DNA of 48,678 bases from Bacillota bacterium (GTDB lineage: Bacteria > Bacillota_I > Bacilli_A > ML615J-28 > CAG-698): assembly GCA_023410025.1 (NCBI GenBank), contig JAEYQM010000002.1, positions 1-48,678 on the forward strand. Reading direction: 5' to 3'. A model generated the notes under the pieces. That model did no database searches, had not been told where the DNA came from, and worked only from the letters and a program-made list of their open reading frames with translations. Positions within the stretch are counted from its first letter, which is position 1. The number at the start of each line of letters is the position of its first letter. The translations under genes were made by a program, and so were the position numbers. This document shows, one piece after another, positions 33,701-42,685 of the stretch.

Positions 33701-35374
33701 CTACTCATTTATGTTTATATGTAGGATTGAATTGGCAATATTAACAGCATGGTCTCCCATTCTTTCAATATTGGCAATTATATCAACAAAGACTAAAGCG
33801 ATAAACCTACTTTGTTCGGCTGATCCATCTCTAAATCTTTCTATATGTTTGATCCTATCATTTTTATGCATTTCATCCAGTTCATCATCTTGATTGATAA
33901 CCACACATGCAAGTTGTCCATCATTTGTTTCAAAGGCAACAACAGCATTAGAAACCATTTGTTTTGCAAACTCTAACATTTGAACTAAATCATCTTTTGC
34001 TTCTGCGTTAATCTTTTCACCACGAGATGAAGCTTCTTCAAAATATTCTACTAAGTTCTCACAATGATCACTTACACGTTCGATATCTTTCATAACTTGA
34101 ATTGATTGTGAATATATGGTAACATCTTTTTCTTCTAGTACAGTTTTACGCATTGAACTTAAAAAATCTGTTATTTTTTCATATACATGGTCTACTGAGT
34201 TTTCTAAAGATAATACCATATCATGATCACTAGTTTCACCAGAATTTATATAATTAATTACAGCTGTTATTGCATCAATGGCAAGTTTACCCATATTTAC
34301 AATTTGACGTTTTGCAATATCTAGTGCTGTAGTTGGGGCTAAAGAGACAACGTCACGTTCTAATTCATGTAAATCAATTGTAATATTTATTTCTTTACCA
34401 TTATCAGGAATTAACTTTGTTGTTATTTTCACAAGGATATTTACACATGGAAGTAACATTAATGTTGTTAGTAAGTTGAAGGCAATATGAGCAAGGGCTA
34501 TTTGCATCTTCGGATCAACATGCAAGAGATCTGATATCCAGGTTATGGCACTGGCATATGGCCTTAATAATAACATAAATAATACAGTGCCTAAGACATT
34601 GAAGATTATATGTACTGCTGAGGCACGCTTTGCTGATGTTGAAGAACCAAATGAAGCTAAAATAGCTGTAATTGTTGAACCAATATTTGAACCAAATAAA
34701 ATTGGTAAAGCTGCTAACATTGTAAATCCACTATCAGAAGAAACAAATCCTTGAAGAATACCAATGAATGCTGAAGAAGATTGAATTGCTGCAGTTGCAA
34801 CTGTACCAATTAAAACTCCTAATATTGGATTTTCTTCTAAGCTTTGAATTAACTTAATAAATCCAGGTAAATCCGCAAGACTTGATAGTGATGATTCTAA
34901 TAATTCTAAACCAAAAAATAAAGCCCCAAAGCCAAATAATGTCTCTCCTAAATGTCGAGAGAATTGCTTTCTACCAAATAAAAACATAAATGCTCCAATA
35001 GCTAAAATGAAAGGTGCATATTGTGATACATTTAAACCAATTATAAAAGCTGTAACGGTTGTTCCGATATTTGCTCCCATAATAACGCCAATTGCTTGAG
35101 GTAAACTCATTAGTCCAGCTTTAATAAATCCAATTGCCATAGCCGTTGTAGCCCCACTTGATTGAATTAATACTGTAACTAGTGTACCAACTAAAACACC
35201 TTTAATTGGCGTAGAGGTAAATTTGTCAATTAATCCTTTTAATTTTTGGCCAGCCATCTTTCTTAGACCTTCGCCAAGGAAAGTAATACCTAGTAGGAAT
35301 ATCCCAATTCCTCCTAAAATGAATCCCCACCACGAAAGTGAAAAAATTGCATTAGTACTTCCGAAAATAAACAT
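33701..35374 (-). CDS. Na/Pi cotransporter family protein with PhoU-like domain
   Basis: A 557-residue protein of the NptA/PNaS family. The membrane part (about 1-320) contains two inverted repeats, each with a QSS motif: LIQSSGATTAMAIGF and AIQSSSAFIGIL, the phosphate-binding hallmark. The C-terminal cytoplasmic part (about 340-550) is a PhoU-like helical domain with DIERVSDHCENL and NIERMGDHAVNI. It is expected to import phosphate with sodium, or control its flux. It stands alone as a single-gene transcript with its own promoter and terminator. Confidence 0.92.
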   Translation of the reverse strand: MFIFGSTNAIFSLSWWGFILGGIGIFLLGITFLGEGLRKMAGQKLKGLIDKFTSTPIKGVLVGTLVTVLIQSSGATTAMAIGFIKAGLMSLPQAIGVIMGANIGTTVTAFIIGLNVSQYAPFILAIGAFMFLFGRKQFSRHLGETLFGFGALFFGLELLESSLSSLADLPGFIKLIQSLEENPILGVLIGTVATAAIQSSSAFIGILQGFVSSDSGFTMLAALPILFGSNIGSTITAILASFGSSTSAKRASAVHIIFNVLGTVLFMLLLRPYASAITWISDLLHVDPKMQIALAHIAFNLLTTLMLLPCVNILVKITTKLIPDNGKEINITIDLHELERDVVSLAPTTALDIAKRQIVNMGKLAIDAITAVINYINSGETSDHDMVLSLENSVDHVYEKITDFLSSMRKTVLEEKDVTIYSQSIQVMKDIERVSDHCENLVEYFEEASSRGEKINAEAKDDLVQMLEFAKQMVSNAVVAFETNDGQLACVVINQDDELDEMHKNDRIKHIERFRDGSAEQSRFIALVFVDIIANIERMGDHAVNIANSILHININE

Positions 35375-35406
35375 ACTTTATCTCCTATTCTTATATGAAT
35401 TGAATG

Positions 35407-35435
35407 TTGTATCAAAATTCCTTATTTTGACACAA
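35407..35435 (-). other. Leader hairpin of the Na/Pi cotransporter
   Basis: TTGTATCAAAAT (35407-35418) and ATTTTGACACAA (35424-35435) form a 12-bp stem with one G-U pair and a 5-nt loop, just after the transcription start. There is no T-run, so it is not a terminator. It may be an mRNA-stabilising 5' hairpin or an operator. Confidence 0.45.
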
Positions 35436-35448
35436 TTACACCTATAGC

Positions 35449-35457
35449 ATTATAACA
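35449..35457 (-). promoter_or_regulatory. Promoter of the Na/Pi cotransporter (extended -10)
   Basis: TGTTATAAT on the minus strand, with TATAAT at 35449-35454. The -35 (TTTATT) is weak at 17 nt. I see nothing else in the AT-rich stretch from 35458 to the pyrR terminator. Confidence 0.5.
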
Positions 35458-35595
35458 CAAAAAAAATCAATAATAAACATCTTTTCTTATTTAATCGTTT
35501 TCATATTTGATGAAAGTTTTACATGTTTATTTATATTTATTTTACTTTTTTTAGTTTCAGGACCATATATTTATTTAATTTAATTATATTTAAAT

Positions 35596-35628
35596 AAAAA
35601 ATAGCATGTAATTAAACATGCTATTTTT
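35596..35628. terminator. Terminator after pyrR
   Basis: AAAAATAGCATGT and ACATGCTATTTTT arms form a 13-bp stem with T-runs in both directions, ending the gmk-to-pyrR cluster. Confidence 0.85.
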
Positions 35629-35636
35629 AAATTATA

Positions 35637-36146
35637 TTATGATTCTTTAATGTAAACACTAAAGTCATTTATATCAACTATAACTTTTTCTTCTCTTGAT
35701 GTTGGAATGTTTTTACCAATATAGTCTGCTCTAATAGGAAGTTCTCGATGACCACGATCAACTAATACAGCTAGTTGAATTTTATCTGGTCTTCCATAAT
35801 CTATTAAAGCATCCATTGCGGCTCTAACACTTCTACCTGTATATAATACATCATCAACTAATATCACAGTTTTTCCTTCAATATAATAATTTCCTATTTC
35901 CTTTTCAGATACTAAAAATTCTCCCTTAATATCATCACGGTGATTATTTATATCTAGCGGAAAACATAGTACATCAATATCAGCAAATTTCTTTAAATTT
36001 TCTTGAAGAACTTTTGCTACTGGATAACCTTTTCTCAATATTCCAACAAGAACAATACTTGATAAATCCTGATTTCTTTCAATTATTTCATGAGTTATTC
36101 TTTTTAATGTTCTAATTACTTGTTCGCTATTTAATATTTCTTTCAT
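35637..36146 (-). CDS. pyrR: Pyrimidine operon attenuator/uracil phosphoribosyltransferase
   Basis: PyrR is a UMP-dependent RNA-binding attenuation protein with residual uracil phosphoribosyltransferase activity. The 169 residues include the PRPP motif VILVDDVLYTGRSVRAAMDAL and LAVLVDRGHRELPIRADYIGKNIPTS, which are diagnostic. It is not in a pyr operon here but follows pgpA, 35 nt after its stop. The only good ribosome site, GGGAGG, is 29 nt upstream of the ATG, with a hairpin between. An in-frame TAA rules out an ATG start further upstream. Its likely target in this window is the uracil permease leader. Confidence 0.95.
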   Translation of the reverse strand: MKEILNSEQVIRTLKRITHEIIERNQDLSSIVLVGILRKGYPVAKVLQENLKKFADIDVLCFPLDINNHRDDIKGEFLVSEKEIGNYYIEGKTVILVDDVLYTGRSVRAAMDALIDYGRPDKIQLAVLVDRGHRELPIRADYIGKNIPTSREEKVIVDINDFSVYIKES

Positions 36147-36155
36147 CGAGATAAT

Positions 36156-36181
36156 TTAATCAATTACTGATTAATCCTCCC
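36156..36181 (-). promoter_or_regulatory. Hairpin between the pyrR ribosome site and start codon
   Basis: Minus strand: GGGAGG (36181-36176), A, then TTAATCA-GTAAT-TGATTAA (36174-36156), then nine nt and ATG. If the 7-bp hairpin forms, the effective spacing falls from 29 to 10 nt. Confidence 0.5.
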
Positions 36182-36733
36182 TTATAAATCTAACGACATG
36201 TTTTTAAAAACAAGATCTTTATGCGCTTCTTCTTCACTAACAATTTGTGCAACACGAGTTGATGCTGCTGCAGCAATAGCACCTACAATGTCATCTAAGA
36301 ATGTATGACATTTTTCCCCTTTACCATCAGCATTTAATTTTTCAACAATTCCAGGTTTATTTACATCGATATCTCCAAAATTAGTTTGACCAACCACTCC
36401 GAAGTTTCCAGCAATTGATAAACCAAATACTTCATCAACACCAAACATACCTAAATCAGCACGCATAATTTCTTGTATTGGTGATCTAAACATACCTTGT
36501 TCAGTTAAACGATCAATTTCAATTCCAAGTTGAACAAGATGGAAAATATCACGGTATGATAAAATCTTTTCTACAGATTCAATTGCAGTTTTCATACTAA
36601 TGTTTTTGTTATAACGGTATTGTTGTCTATACGCAATTTCAGCAATTGATTCAATTGAAACTCCACGTTCAGCTAAACGTTCCTTATTTAATTTAAACAT
36701 TTCTTCTCTTGAGAAGAATACTTTTGGTGTCAT
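36182..36733 (-). CDS. PgpA-family phosphatidylglycerophosphatase-like protein (YutG type)
   Basis: This 183-residue protein matches the YutG branch of the PgpA family. LAERGVSIESIAEIAYRQQ is at the N-terminus, and GVDEVFGLSI and CHTFLDDIVGAIAAAASTR are the conserved segments near the C-terminus. PgpA dephosphorylates phosphatidylglycerol phosphate, but the soluble YutG branch lacks the membrane helices of E. coli PgpA, and its substrate is not settled. It overlaps the fmt stop by four nt. No missing residues were noticed. Confidence 0.85.
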   Translation of the reverse strand: MTPKVFFSREEMFKLNKERLAERGVSIESIAEIAYRQQYRYNKNISMKTAIESVEKILSYRDIFHLVQLGIEIDRLTEQGMFRSPIQEIMRADLGMFGVDEVFGLSIAGNFGVVGQTNFGDIDVNKPGIVEKLNADGKGEKCHTFLDDIVGAIAAAASTRVAQIVSEEEAHKDLVFKNMSLDL

Positions 36734-37662
36734 AAAACCCTCCTATTTTTGGTTATTATATTTTTACCACGTCCATTAAGAAATTCGCTTACTTTCATAA
36801 GTTTCTTTCCTTCTGGTTTAATCTCATCGAATGTTATTGTACTACCATCTTTACAAGCAATACTAAATTCATTTTTTCCTACATCTACGATTATACCTGC
36901 TTCAGTATTATGTTTCAAATTACTTAACTTACTACTATAAACCTTATATACTTCGTTTTCAATAACAAAGTAAGCACCAGGATTAGTAGATAGTCCTCTA
37001 ATTTTATTAAAGATTGATAAAGAATCTTCATTAAAATCAATTAACTCGTCTTCCTTTGTTAGGTTATAAGCATATGTTGCTTCTTCTTCATTTTGTTTTA
37101 CTGGATTAATATTTCCATTTTCAATATCATCTAAAGTTTTTAGAATCATTTGGCTACCAACAACTGCTAACTTTTGAAATAGTGAATCAGAATTATCACT
37201 ATCATCAATAGGAACTATTTGTCTACTTAGCATATCACCGGCATCCATCTTTTTAGCCATATACATGATTGTAATTCCGGTTTCTTTTTCCCCATTCATT
37301 ATTGCTCTTTGAATTGGAGCACCACCTCTATATTTAGGAAGCAATGAACCATGAACATTTACAGCTTTATATTTTGGATGGTTAAGTAATCTGCTTCCAA
37401 CAAACTGACCGAAGGCAGCAGTAACAATAATATCAAAATCATATTTTAGGACTTCATCTTCACAGTCTTTAATTTTAATAGGTTGAAGGATATCAAGACC
37501 CTTTTCTAAAGCTAATTTCTTAACCGGACTAAAAACAATTTCTCTTTTTCTTCCAACGAACTTGTCGGGTTGAGTAATTACTAAAACCACTTCATGTTTT
37601 GTCAGTAATGATTCAAGTACCTTAGCACCAAATTCCGGCGTTCCCATAAAAACTATTCTCAA
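36730..37662 (-). CDS. fmt: Methionyl-tRNA formyltransferase
   Basis: Fmt formylates initiator Met-tRNA with 10-formyl-tetrahydrofolate. The N-terminus RIVFMGTPEFGAKVLE, the catalytic block VNVHGSLLPKYRGGAPIQ and the Asp in KKMDAGD are present, with a C-terminal OB-like domain. I favour a TTG start at 37662, giving the usual MRIVFMGTP; the in-frame GTG at 37671 overlaps the priA stop and is too close to AAAGG. Peptide deformylase (def), often between priA and fmt, is missing here. Confidence 0.93.
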   Translation of the reverse strand: MRIVFMGTPEFGAKVLESLLTKHEVVLVITQPDKFVGRKREIVFSPVKKLALEKGLDILQPIKIKDCEDEVLKYDFDIIVTAAFGQFVGSRLLNHPKYKAVNVHGSLLPKYRGGAPIQRAIMNGEKETGITIMYMAKKMDAGDMLSRQIVPIDDSDNSDSLFQKLAVVGSQMILKTLDDIENGNINPVKQNEEEATYAYNLTKEDELIDFNEDSLSIFNKIRGLSTNPGAYFVIENEVYKVYSSKLSNLKHNTEAGIIVDVGKNEFSIACKDGSTITFDEIKPEGKKLMKVSEFLNGRGKNIITKNRRVL

Positions 37663-37667
37663 TAGTA

Positions 37668-39944
37668 TCACATACCTTTCGGATATCTCTCGTAATTAAC
37701 TAATATATTTTTATCACTAAATCGACTAGTCGCATCGTTTAGAATCTTAATAAACTTTTTATAATCATTATGTTTTATTATTAATTTTACACCCTTAGTT
37801 TGATAGTCATAAGTTGGACCTAAGACATTATCACTAAAGACATATTTTGTTGCTACTTTAAAGTAATTGGCAAAATGATATATTTGATCATATGGACCAG
37901 TTACCAATAATTTATTTATTTCATAAAATGGTTCGTAATTTAATTTTTCTCTTAATAATATTTCTTTTTCATAAAAATCTTCATAATTATTATTTACACC
38001 ATCAATTATCGCGTAATGATCTTTATAATATGTTTGGACAATTAATACTTTTTTATTACTACATTTTGCTATTAAGTCAAATGTATACTCACTAGCTCTA
38101 TGATCATTTAAATTGAGTAGTGAATCAACATATAATAATCCCACTACCTTTATATTATCATATTTAAAGGAGTTTGTCAAAAAGTTGGTACCTAGAATAA
38201 TGTCAACTTCATTTTCTTCAATTAAACTAATGATTTCTTGATAATCACTGGCATCCTTTAAATTATCACTATCAATTTGTTTTACCCTAGCATTAGGAAA
38301 TGCAAAGGATATCTTTTGGTAAACTTGTTCGAGACCAAATCCTAGCGATAGGATATTTGTTGAACCACATTTACAACTTTTATAGTCAGATGTTTTATAG
38401 TCACAATAACTACATTTAGCTTGATCTTTATTTTTATGATATGTAAGAGGAATGTTACATTTAGGACATTTCTTAACTTCACCACACTGACGACATTTAA
38501 TCTGGGTAGCATAAGCCTTATTATTTATGACTAGCATTGAAATTTTCTTTTCATTTATTGCTTCTCTTATATTATCCATTAAAACTTTAGAAACAACTAA
38601 ATTATTTCCTTCAACAATTTCTTTCTTCATATCAACAATATGATATTCATTATGAATATTCTTCTTATATTCAAGAAGTCTAATCTTATTAATTCTTGTT
38701 TGATAGAATAAGTTGATTGAAGGTGTGCTAGATGAATAAATTAATTTTGCACCTAAATTATTGCTTCTAATCTTTACAATATTTCTTAAATCATAATTAG
38801 GATATGTTTCATTTATATATAAATTACTATCTTCTTCAATTACAACAAATGTACCAATATTATCATATGGCAAGAATAATCCTAAACTGGTAGTTACTAG
38901 AACGTGATAGTTATTATTTTTTATATTCATATAAACATCGTAATTATCATTTTTAGTGTTTTTACTATGATATGTTAATATACTGGCATCTTTTAATTTA
39001 CTTTCAAAGAATAAAGCATACTCTTCAGCAACCATAATATTAGGCGCAAAAAATACAGTATGTTTGTTATTCTTAATATTTTTAATAATTACATCTAAAT
39101 AAAAAGAACCACAAAATTGATTATCATTGGAATATAATAAAAATGGTTTGTTGCTTGTTTCATGATACATGGCTAATAAATTTTCTTGATCAATTGTATA
39201 AGTAGGATTATTTAATAAACTGACTTTATTTTCTAATTTTTCAATTACAATTTCTTCTTTAAAACCAATTACTTTTTCTTTAACCAGTTTATTAAGTATA
39301 TCTTTACTACAACCAGTTATTGATCTAATTTCTGATTCTTTATTTTTACCTCGTTTTATTAATTCAATAATTTGATTTCTAATATTTGATTTTTGAATAA
39401 AATCATTTATTACATAATAATGTCTAATTTTTTTATGACGACCGTAAGTTGAAAAATCATATTCAATTTGAATATTACCTTTAGTAATTTCTTTTTTAAT
39501 TAAATTATTATATTCTAGAATATTCTTATCAATTAACACTCTTGATTTTCCATTAAATAGTAATGCTAAATCGGGGTTTAATTCATTGTAATTATTAACA
39601 TATAAATACTTTCTTCTTTTTTCCTTTAAAAAGTTTGGCATCATTAATTCAAAACTAGAAATTGGGGAAATATTTAATTCTTCACTTAAAGTCTTAGCAA
39701 GACTAACTTGTTCATTTGTTAATTCTTTTTCATAATCACAGACATCTTTTATTTCTTTTAAATTTCCAACAAATTCACTTGTTTCATTAATTTCAGTAAC
39801 ATAACCTAGGATGTCTTGATAACCAAATGATACTAAAACTCTGCTACCAATAAAAATATACTCTTCTAAATATTTAGGAATTACATATTCATAATAATCC
39901 CCTAAATTACTATTATTAATACTTACTACAACTTTAGCAATCAT
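37668..39944 (-). CDS. priA: PriA-like primosomal protein with lost helicase motifs
   Basis: The 758-residue protein follows PriA throughout: the 3'BD-like N-terminal domain (VVVSINNSNLGDYYEYVIP), a winged helix, helicase lobes, and the zinc-binding insert with all four CxxC pairs (about 478-525: CRQC, CPKC, CSYC, CKCG). The ATPase motifs are gone. Walker A (GVTGSGKTE) is replaced by YSNDNQFCGSF near residue 272, DEEH by IEED near 369, and the QVAGRAGR motif VI by AKCSNKK near 628. SSSTPS and NLNDHRASEYTF survive. It probably keeps DNA and primosome binding but cannot unwind. A strong AAAGGAGGTG site precedes it. Confidence 0.88.
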   Translation of the reverse strand: MIAKVVVSINNSNLGDYYEYVIPKYLEEYIFIGSRVLVSFGYQDILGYVTEINETSEFVGNLKEIKDVCDYEKELTNEQVSLAKTLSEELNISPISSFELMMPNFLKEKRRKYLYVNNYNELNPDLALLFNGKSRVLIDKNILEYNNLIKKEITKGNIQIEYDFSTYGRHKKIRHYYVINDFIQKSNIRNQIIELIKRGKNKESEIRSITGCSKDILNKLVKEKVIGFKEEIVIEKLENKVSLLNNPTYTIDQENLLAMYHETSNKPFLLYSNDNQFCGSFYLDVIIKNIKNNKHTVFFAPNIMVAEEYALFFESKLKDASILTYHSKNTKNDNYDVYMNIKNNNYHVLVTTSLGLFLPYDNIGTFVVIEEDSNLYINETYPNYDLRNIVKIRSNNLGAKLIYSSSTPSINLFYQTRINKIRLLEYKKNIHNEYHIVDMKKEIVEGNNLVVSKVLMDNIREAINEKKISMLVINNKAYATQIKCRQCGEVKKCPKCNIPLTYHKNKDQAKCSYCDYKTSDYKSCKCGSTNILSLGFGLEQVYQKISFAFPNARVKQIDSDNLKDASDYQEIISLIEENEVDIILGTNFLTNSFKYDNIKVVGLLYVDSLLNLNDHRASEYTFDLIAKCSNKKVLIVQTYYKDHYAIIDGVNNNYEDFYEKEILLREKLNYEPFYEINKLLVTGPYDQIYHFANYFKVATKYVFSDNVLGPTYDYQTKGVKLIIKHNDYKKFIKILNDATSRFSDKNILVNYERYPKGM

Positions 39945-39965
39945 TGGTTACACCTCCTTTATTTT

Positions 39966-39995
39966 AAAAAAACCCTATCGGTTATTGATAGGATT
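39966..39995 (-). terminator. Terminator between rpoZ and priA
   Basis: AACCCTATC (39971-39979) and GATAGGATT (39987-39995) form a 9-bp stem with one G-U. Seven or eight T residues follow on the minus strand. The priA ribosome site follows directly, so this may attenuate readthrough. Confidence 0.75.
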
Positions 39996-40206
39996 ACTTT
40001 ATTTCAATTTTATTCTCGTAAATTTCTTCAAGAGCAATCCCTATTGATTTTTTACTTTTGGGATTTTGAATTAGGATTGGATCTCCTTTTTCGATTTCTC
40101 TAGCTCTAATCGCAGCACCAATCACAAGTTTATATTTCGAATTAGTTTTTGAAACTAATTGATCAATTGCTGGATATCTCATCCCGTCTTTTTCTTTACT
40201 AATCAT
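39994..40206 (-). CDS. rpoZ: RNA polymerase omega subunit
   Basis: Omega helps assembly of the RNA polymerase beta-prime subunit. The 70 residues contain MRYPAIDQLVSKTNSKYKLVIGAAIRAREIEKG, which matches the omega core, and the usual acidic C-terminal part is short. The start is not certain: ATG at 40206 has AAGG at longish spacing, whereas the ATG at 40182 would fit the family N-terminus but lacks spacing to GACGGG. It lies behind gmk, as in other Firmicutes. Confidence 0.9.
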   Translation of the reverse strand: MISKEKDGMRYPAIDQLVSKTNSKYKLVIGAAIRAREIEKGDPILIQNPKSKKSIGIALEEIYENKIEIK

Positions 40207-40242
40207 AGTATTTACAAACCTTATATAGGTTCCCCTTTCAAT

Positions 40243-40866
40243 TTATTTTGATATTCCAATCATCTTTTGATATGTTGTAATTGTTCTTTCTGTCTTTGCA
40301 TGTTCTGCTCTAATTATTGCCATAATTTTATCAGCAGCATTTTCAACAGTGTCATTAACAACTATATAATCATATAAATATGCAAGTTCTAATTCTTTAT
40401 GTGCTTTTTCCGTTCTTGATTTTACGAGTTCTTCCGACTCAGTTCCCCTTGTCTTTAATCTCTTAAGTAAATCTTCCATTGTAGGTGGAGCAATAAAAAC
40501 AAATACTGCATCTTTCATTTTTTTTCTTACTTGAAGAGCACCTTGAACTTCAATTTCAAGGACTACTTCTTTTCCAGACGCAAGTTGTTCTTCAACCTTG
40601 TCCAGTGGAGTTCCATAATAATTATTAACAAATTCAGCATATTCTAGAAATTTATTTTCGTTGATACGCTTTTGGAACTCTTCTCGTGTTACAAAGAAAT
40701 ATTCGCGACCATCAACTTCACCTTCACGTGGAGTTCTTGTTGTCATTGATACTGAGTATACTAGGTCATGCCCTGTCATATCAAACAATGCACTTCTAAC
40801 AGTTCCTTTGCCAACCCCAGATGGTCCCGATAAAACTATTAATAAACCTCTATTGTCCAACTTCAT
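40243..40866 (-). CDS. gmk: Guanylate kinase
   Basis: Gmk converts GMP to GDP. The 207 residues show the P-loop LSGPSGVGKGTVR (about 12-24), SMTTRTPREGEVDGREYFF and the YGTP and EIEVQGAL segments that bind GMP and contain catalytic residues. It starts the gmk-rpoZ-priA-fmt cluster and is divergent from rqcH, as yloA-gmk neighbourhoods are in Bacillus. The GAGGTAG ribosome site and a TATAAT (40888-40893) lie upstream. Confidence 0.96.
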   Translation of the reverse strand: MKLDNRGLLIVLSGPSGVGKGTVRSALFDMTGHDLVYSVSMTTRTPREGEVDGREYFFVTREEFQKRINENKFLEYAEFVNNYYGTPLDKVEEQLASGKEVVLEIEVQGALQVRKKMKDAVFVFIAPPTMEDLLKRLKTRGTESEELVKSRTEKAHKELELAYLYDYIVVNDTVENAADKIMAIIRAEHAKTERTITTYQKMIGISK

Positions 40867-40923
40867 AAACTACCTCATATTAATAATATTATACTACATA
40901 AAATTAATAAATAAAAGATTATT

Positions 40924-40952
40924 TTGAAAAAACTTTCATAATATGGTAAAAT
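40924..40952 (+). promoter_or_regulatory. rqcH promoter
   Basis: TTGAAA (40924-40929), 17 nt, and TAAAAT (40947-40952) with a TGG extension. AGGTGAT follows four nt before the start at 40969. Confidence 0.75.
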
Positions 40953-40968
40953 AAAAGTAGGTGATAAA

Positions 40969-42531
40969 ATGTCTTTTGATGGAACTTTCTTACACTTTTT
41001 AATTGGTGAATTAAAACCAAAATTAGAAAGAAATCGTATAAATAAAATATTTACAATAAGTGAAAATGAACTTTGTTTTGTAATGCAAAGTAAGGATAAA
41101 TTATTATTATCATTTAATCCTGAAAACCCTCATATGCGTCTCACAAATCAAGATTTCATAAATAATCAAACACCATTAACTAATTTTCTTAAAAAGAAAA
41201 TCGAAAGTGGGATTATTTCTAAAATTTACCAACAAGATAATGATCGTGTTGCTATTATAGAAATACAAAGTAGAGATGATTTAGGCTACCAAAAGGACTA
41301 TAAATTTATTTTAGAATTCATTGGTAGACAAGCAAACCTAATAATTACTGACGAAAATTATATAATTCTTGAAGCTATTAAGAAAAGTTATCTAAGTGAT
41401 GAAAGAATTATTCAACCCAAAGTAAAATATGAATTTTTAAAACAGGACAAGATTAATCCCTATTCTAATTTAAATTCTAACATATCGGAAAATATTTTTC
41501 AAGGTATAAGCCCTATACTATTTAAGGAAATCCAATTTGTTGGTTCATTAAATAAAGTTATAAACAGAAAAATTAATCCAACCCTATTTAAATTAGATAA
41601 TAAAGTTTTATTTTATGCATTTGACTTAAATTATCTAAACTGTGATAAAGAGCACTTTACTAATCTTTCTGAATTACTTGATTATTATTTTATTCATGTG
41701 AAAAATGAAAAAATTAAAAATAATGATCAAAAGAAAATAACTAATTTAATTAATAAAGAACTTAATAAATTAAATAATAAGTTATCTAAACAAAATGATG
41801 AACTAAAGATTGCTTATGATAATTTAGGACTTGAAGAAATTGCTAATATCTTAGCAGCCAATATTCATAGGGTAAAACCCTATCAAGAGGAAATTGAATG
41901 TTTCAATTTTTATAACAATGAGAATATTGTTATTAAATTAAATACAAAAATAAAGCCTAATGATAATGTAACTTATTATTTTAATAAATTCAAAAAAGCA
42001 AAGCGAACAATTGAAAGTTTAAAAACAGCTATTGAACAAACAACCAATGATATTAAGTATTATGAGACTTTATCAATTCAAGCCGACATCTCAACAAACA
42101 ATGACTTACAAGAAATATTAACTGAAGTTGGAATTTCTAAAGAAAAGGTTAGAAAACAAAAACCTAATATTTTAAAATATATTGATAATTATGGGAATAT
42201 CTACCATGTAGGTAAAAATAATAACCAAAATGAATTTATTACCTTCACTTTAGGAAATAAGGATGATTACTTCTTCCATGTTTTAAATTATCCTGGAAGT
42301 CATGTATTATTTAAAGGAAATCTAACCGATGAAGCAATATTTATTGCAGCAACATTAGCTGCCCACTATTCTAAATTAGAGGGTAGGGGGAATGTTGATT
42401 ACACACAAATTAAATTTGTGAAGAAGGTTAAAGGAATGAAAGGATCATTTGTTCATTATACAAATCAAAAAAGTGTTTATATTGATGGTAATTTAGATTT
42501 AATTAAAGATAAGATTACTACTCATAAATAA
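40969..42531 (+). CDS. rqcH: Ribosome quality control protein RqcH (NFACT family)
   Basis: RqcH binds the obstructed 50S subunit and recruits tRNA-Ala to add alanine tails to stalled nascent chains. The 520 residues have the NFACT-N domain (SFDGTFLHFLIGELKPKL, EFIGRQANLIITDE), a central coiled-coil rich in Lys and Asn (about 255-390), and the NFACT-R domain with DYFFHVLNYPGSHVLFKG. It has also been annotated as fibronectin-binding protein FbpA. The 3' end overlaps the convergent cse60 gene by 14 nt. Confidence 0.93.
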   Translation: MSFDGTFLHFLIGELKPKLERNRINKIFTISENELCFVMQSKDKLLLSFNPENPHMRLTNQDFINNQTPLTNFLKKKIESGIISKIYQQDNDRVAIIEIQSRDDLGYQKDYKFILEFIGRQANLIITDENYIILEAIKKSYLSDERIIQPKVKYEFLKQDKINPYSNLNSNISENIFQGISPILFKEIQFVGSLNKVINRKINPTLFKLDNKVLFYAFDLNYLNCDKEHFTNLSELLDYYFIHVKNEKIKNNDQKKITNLINKELNKLNNKLSKQNDELKIAYDNLGLEEIANILAANIHRVKPYQEEIECFNFYNNENIVIKLNTKIKPNDNVTYYFNKFKKAKRTIESLKTAIEQTTNDIKYYETLSIQADISTNNDLQEILTEVGISKEKVRKQKPNILKYIDNYGNIYHVGKNNNQNEFITFTLGNKDDYFFHVLNYPGSHVLFKGNLTDEAIFIAATLAAHYSKLEGRGNVDYTQIKFVKKVKGMKGSFVHYTNQKSVYIDGNLDLIKDKITTHK

Positions 42532-42685
42532 TCATTGCAGTATAACAATATATTTGTTCTTTACCTTCATACATGATAGCTACTTGATATTTAATATCAA
42601 TTACTTTTTCAATATTCTTTAAAAATTTATTGATTGATTCTTCTAAATCTTTTTCATGAGATTCATCAAACATCTTTACTTTCAT
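42518..42685 (-). CDS. Small sporulation protein Cse60
   Basis: A 55-residue protein, MKVKMFDESHEKDLEESI at the N-terminus and IYCYTAMIIYE at the end, which matches the Cse60 family I recall as a sigma-E-dependent sporulation protein of Bacillus with unknown function. The ATG at 42685 has AAAAGGGTGG seven nt upstream; the longer frame to 42712 is unsupported. Its ribosome site lies inside the 3' arm of a hairpin shared with the nth gene, and its 3' end overlaps rqcH on the other strand. No separate promoter is obvious, so it may depend on readthrough from nth. Confidence 0.65.
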   Translation of the reverse strand: MKVKMFDESHEKDLEESINKFLKNIEKVIDIKYQVAIMYEGKEQIYCYTAMIIYE

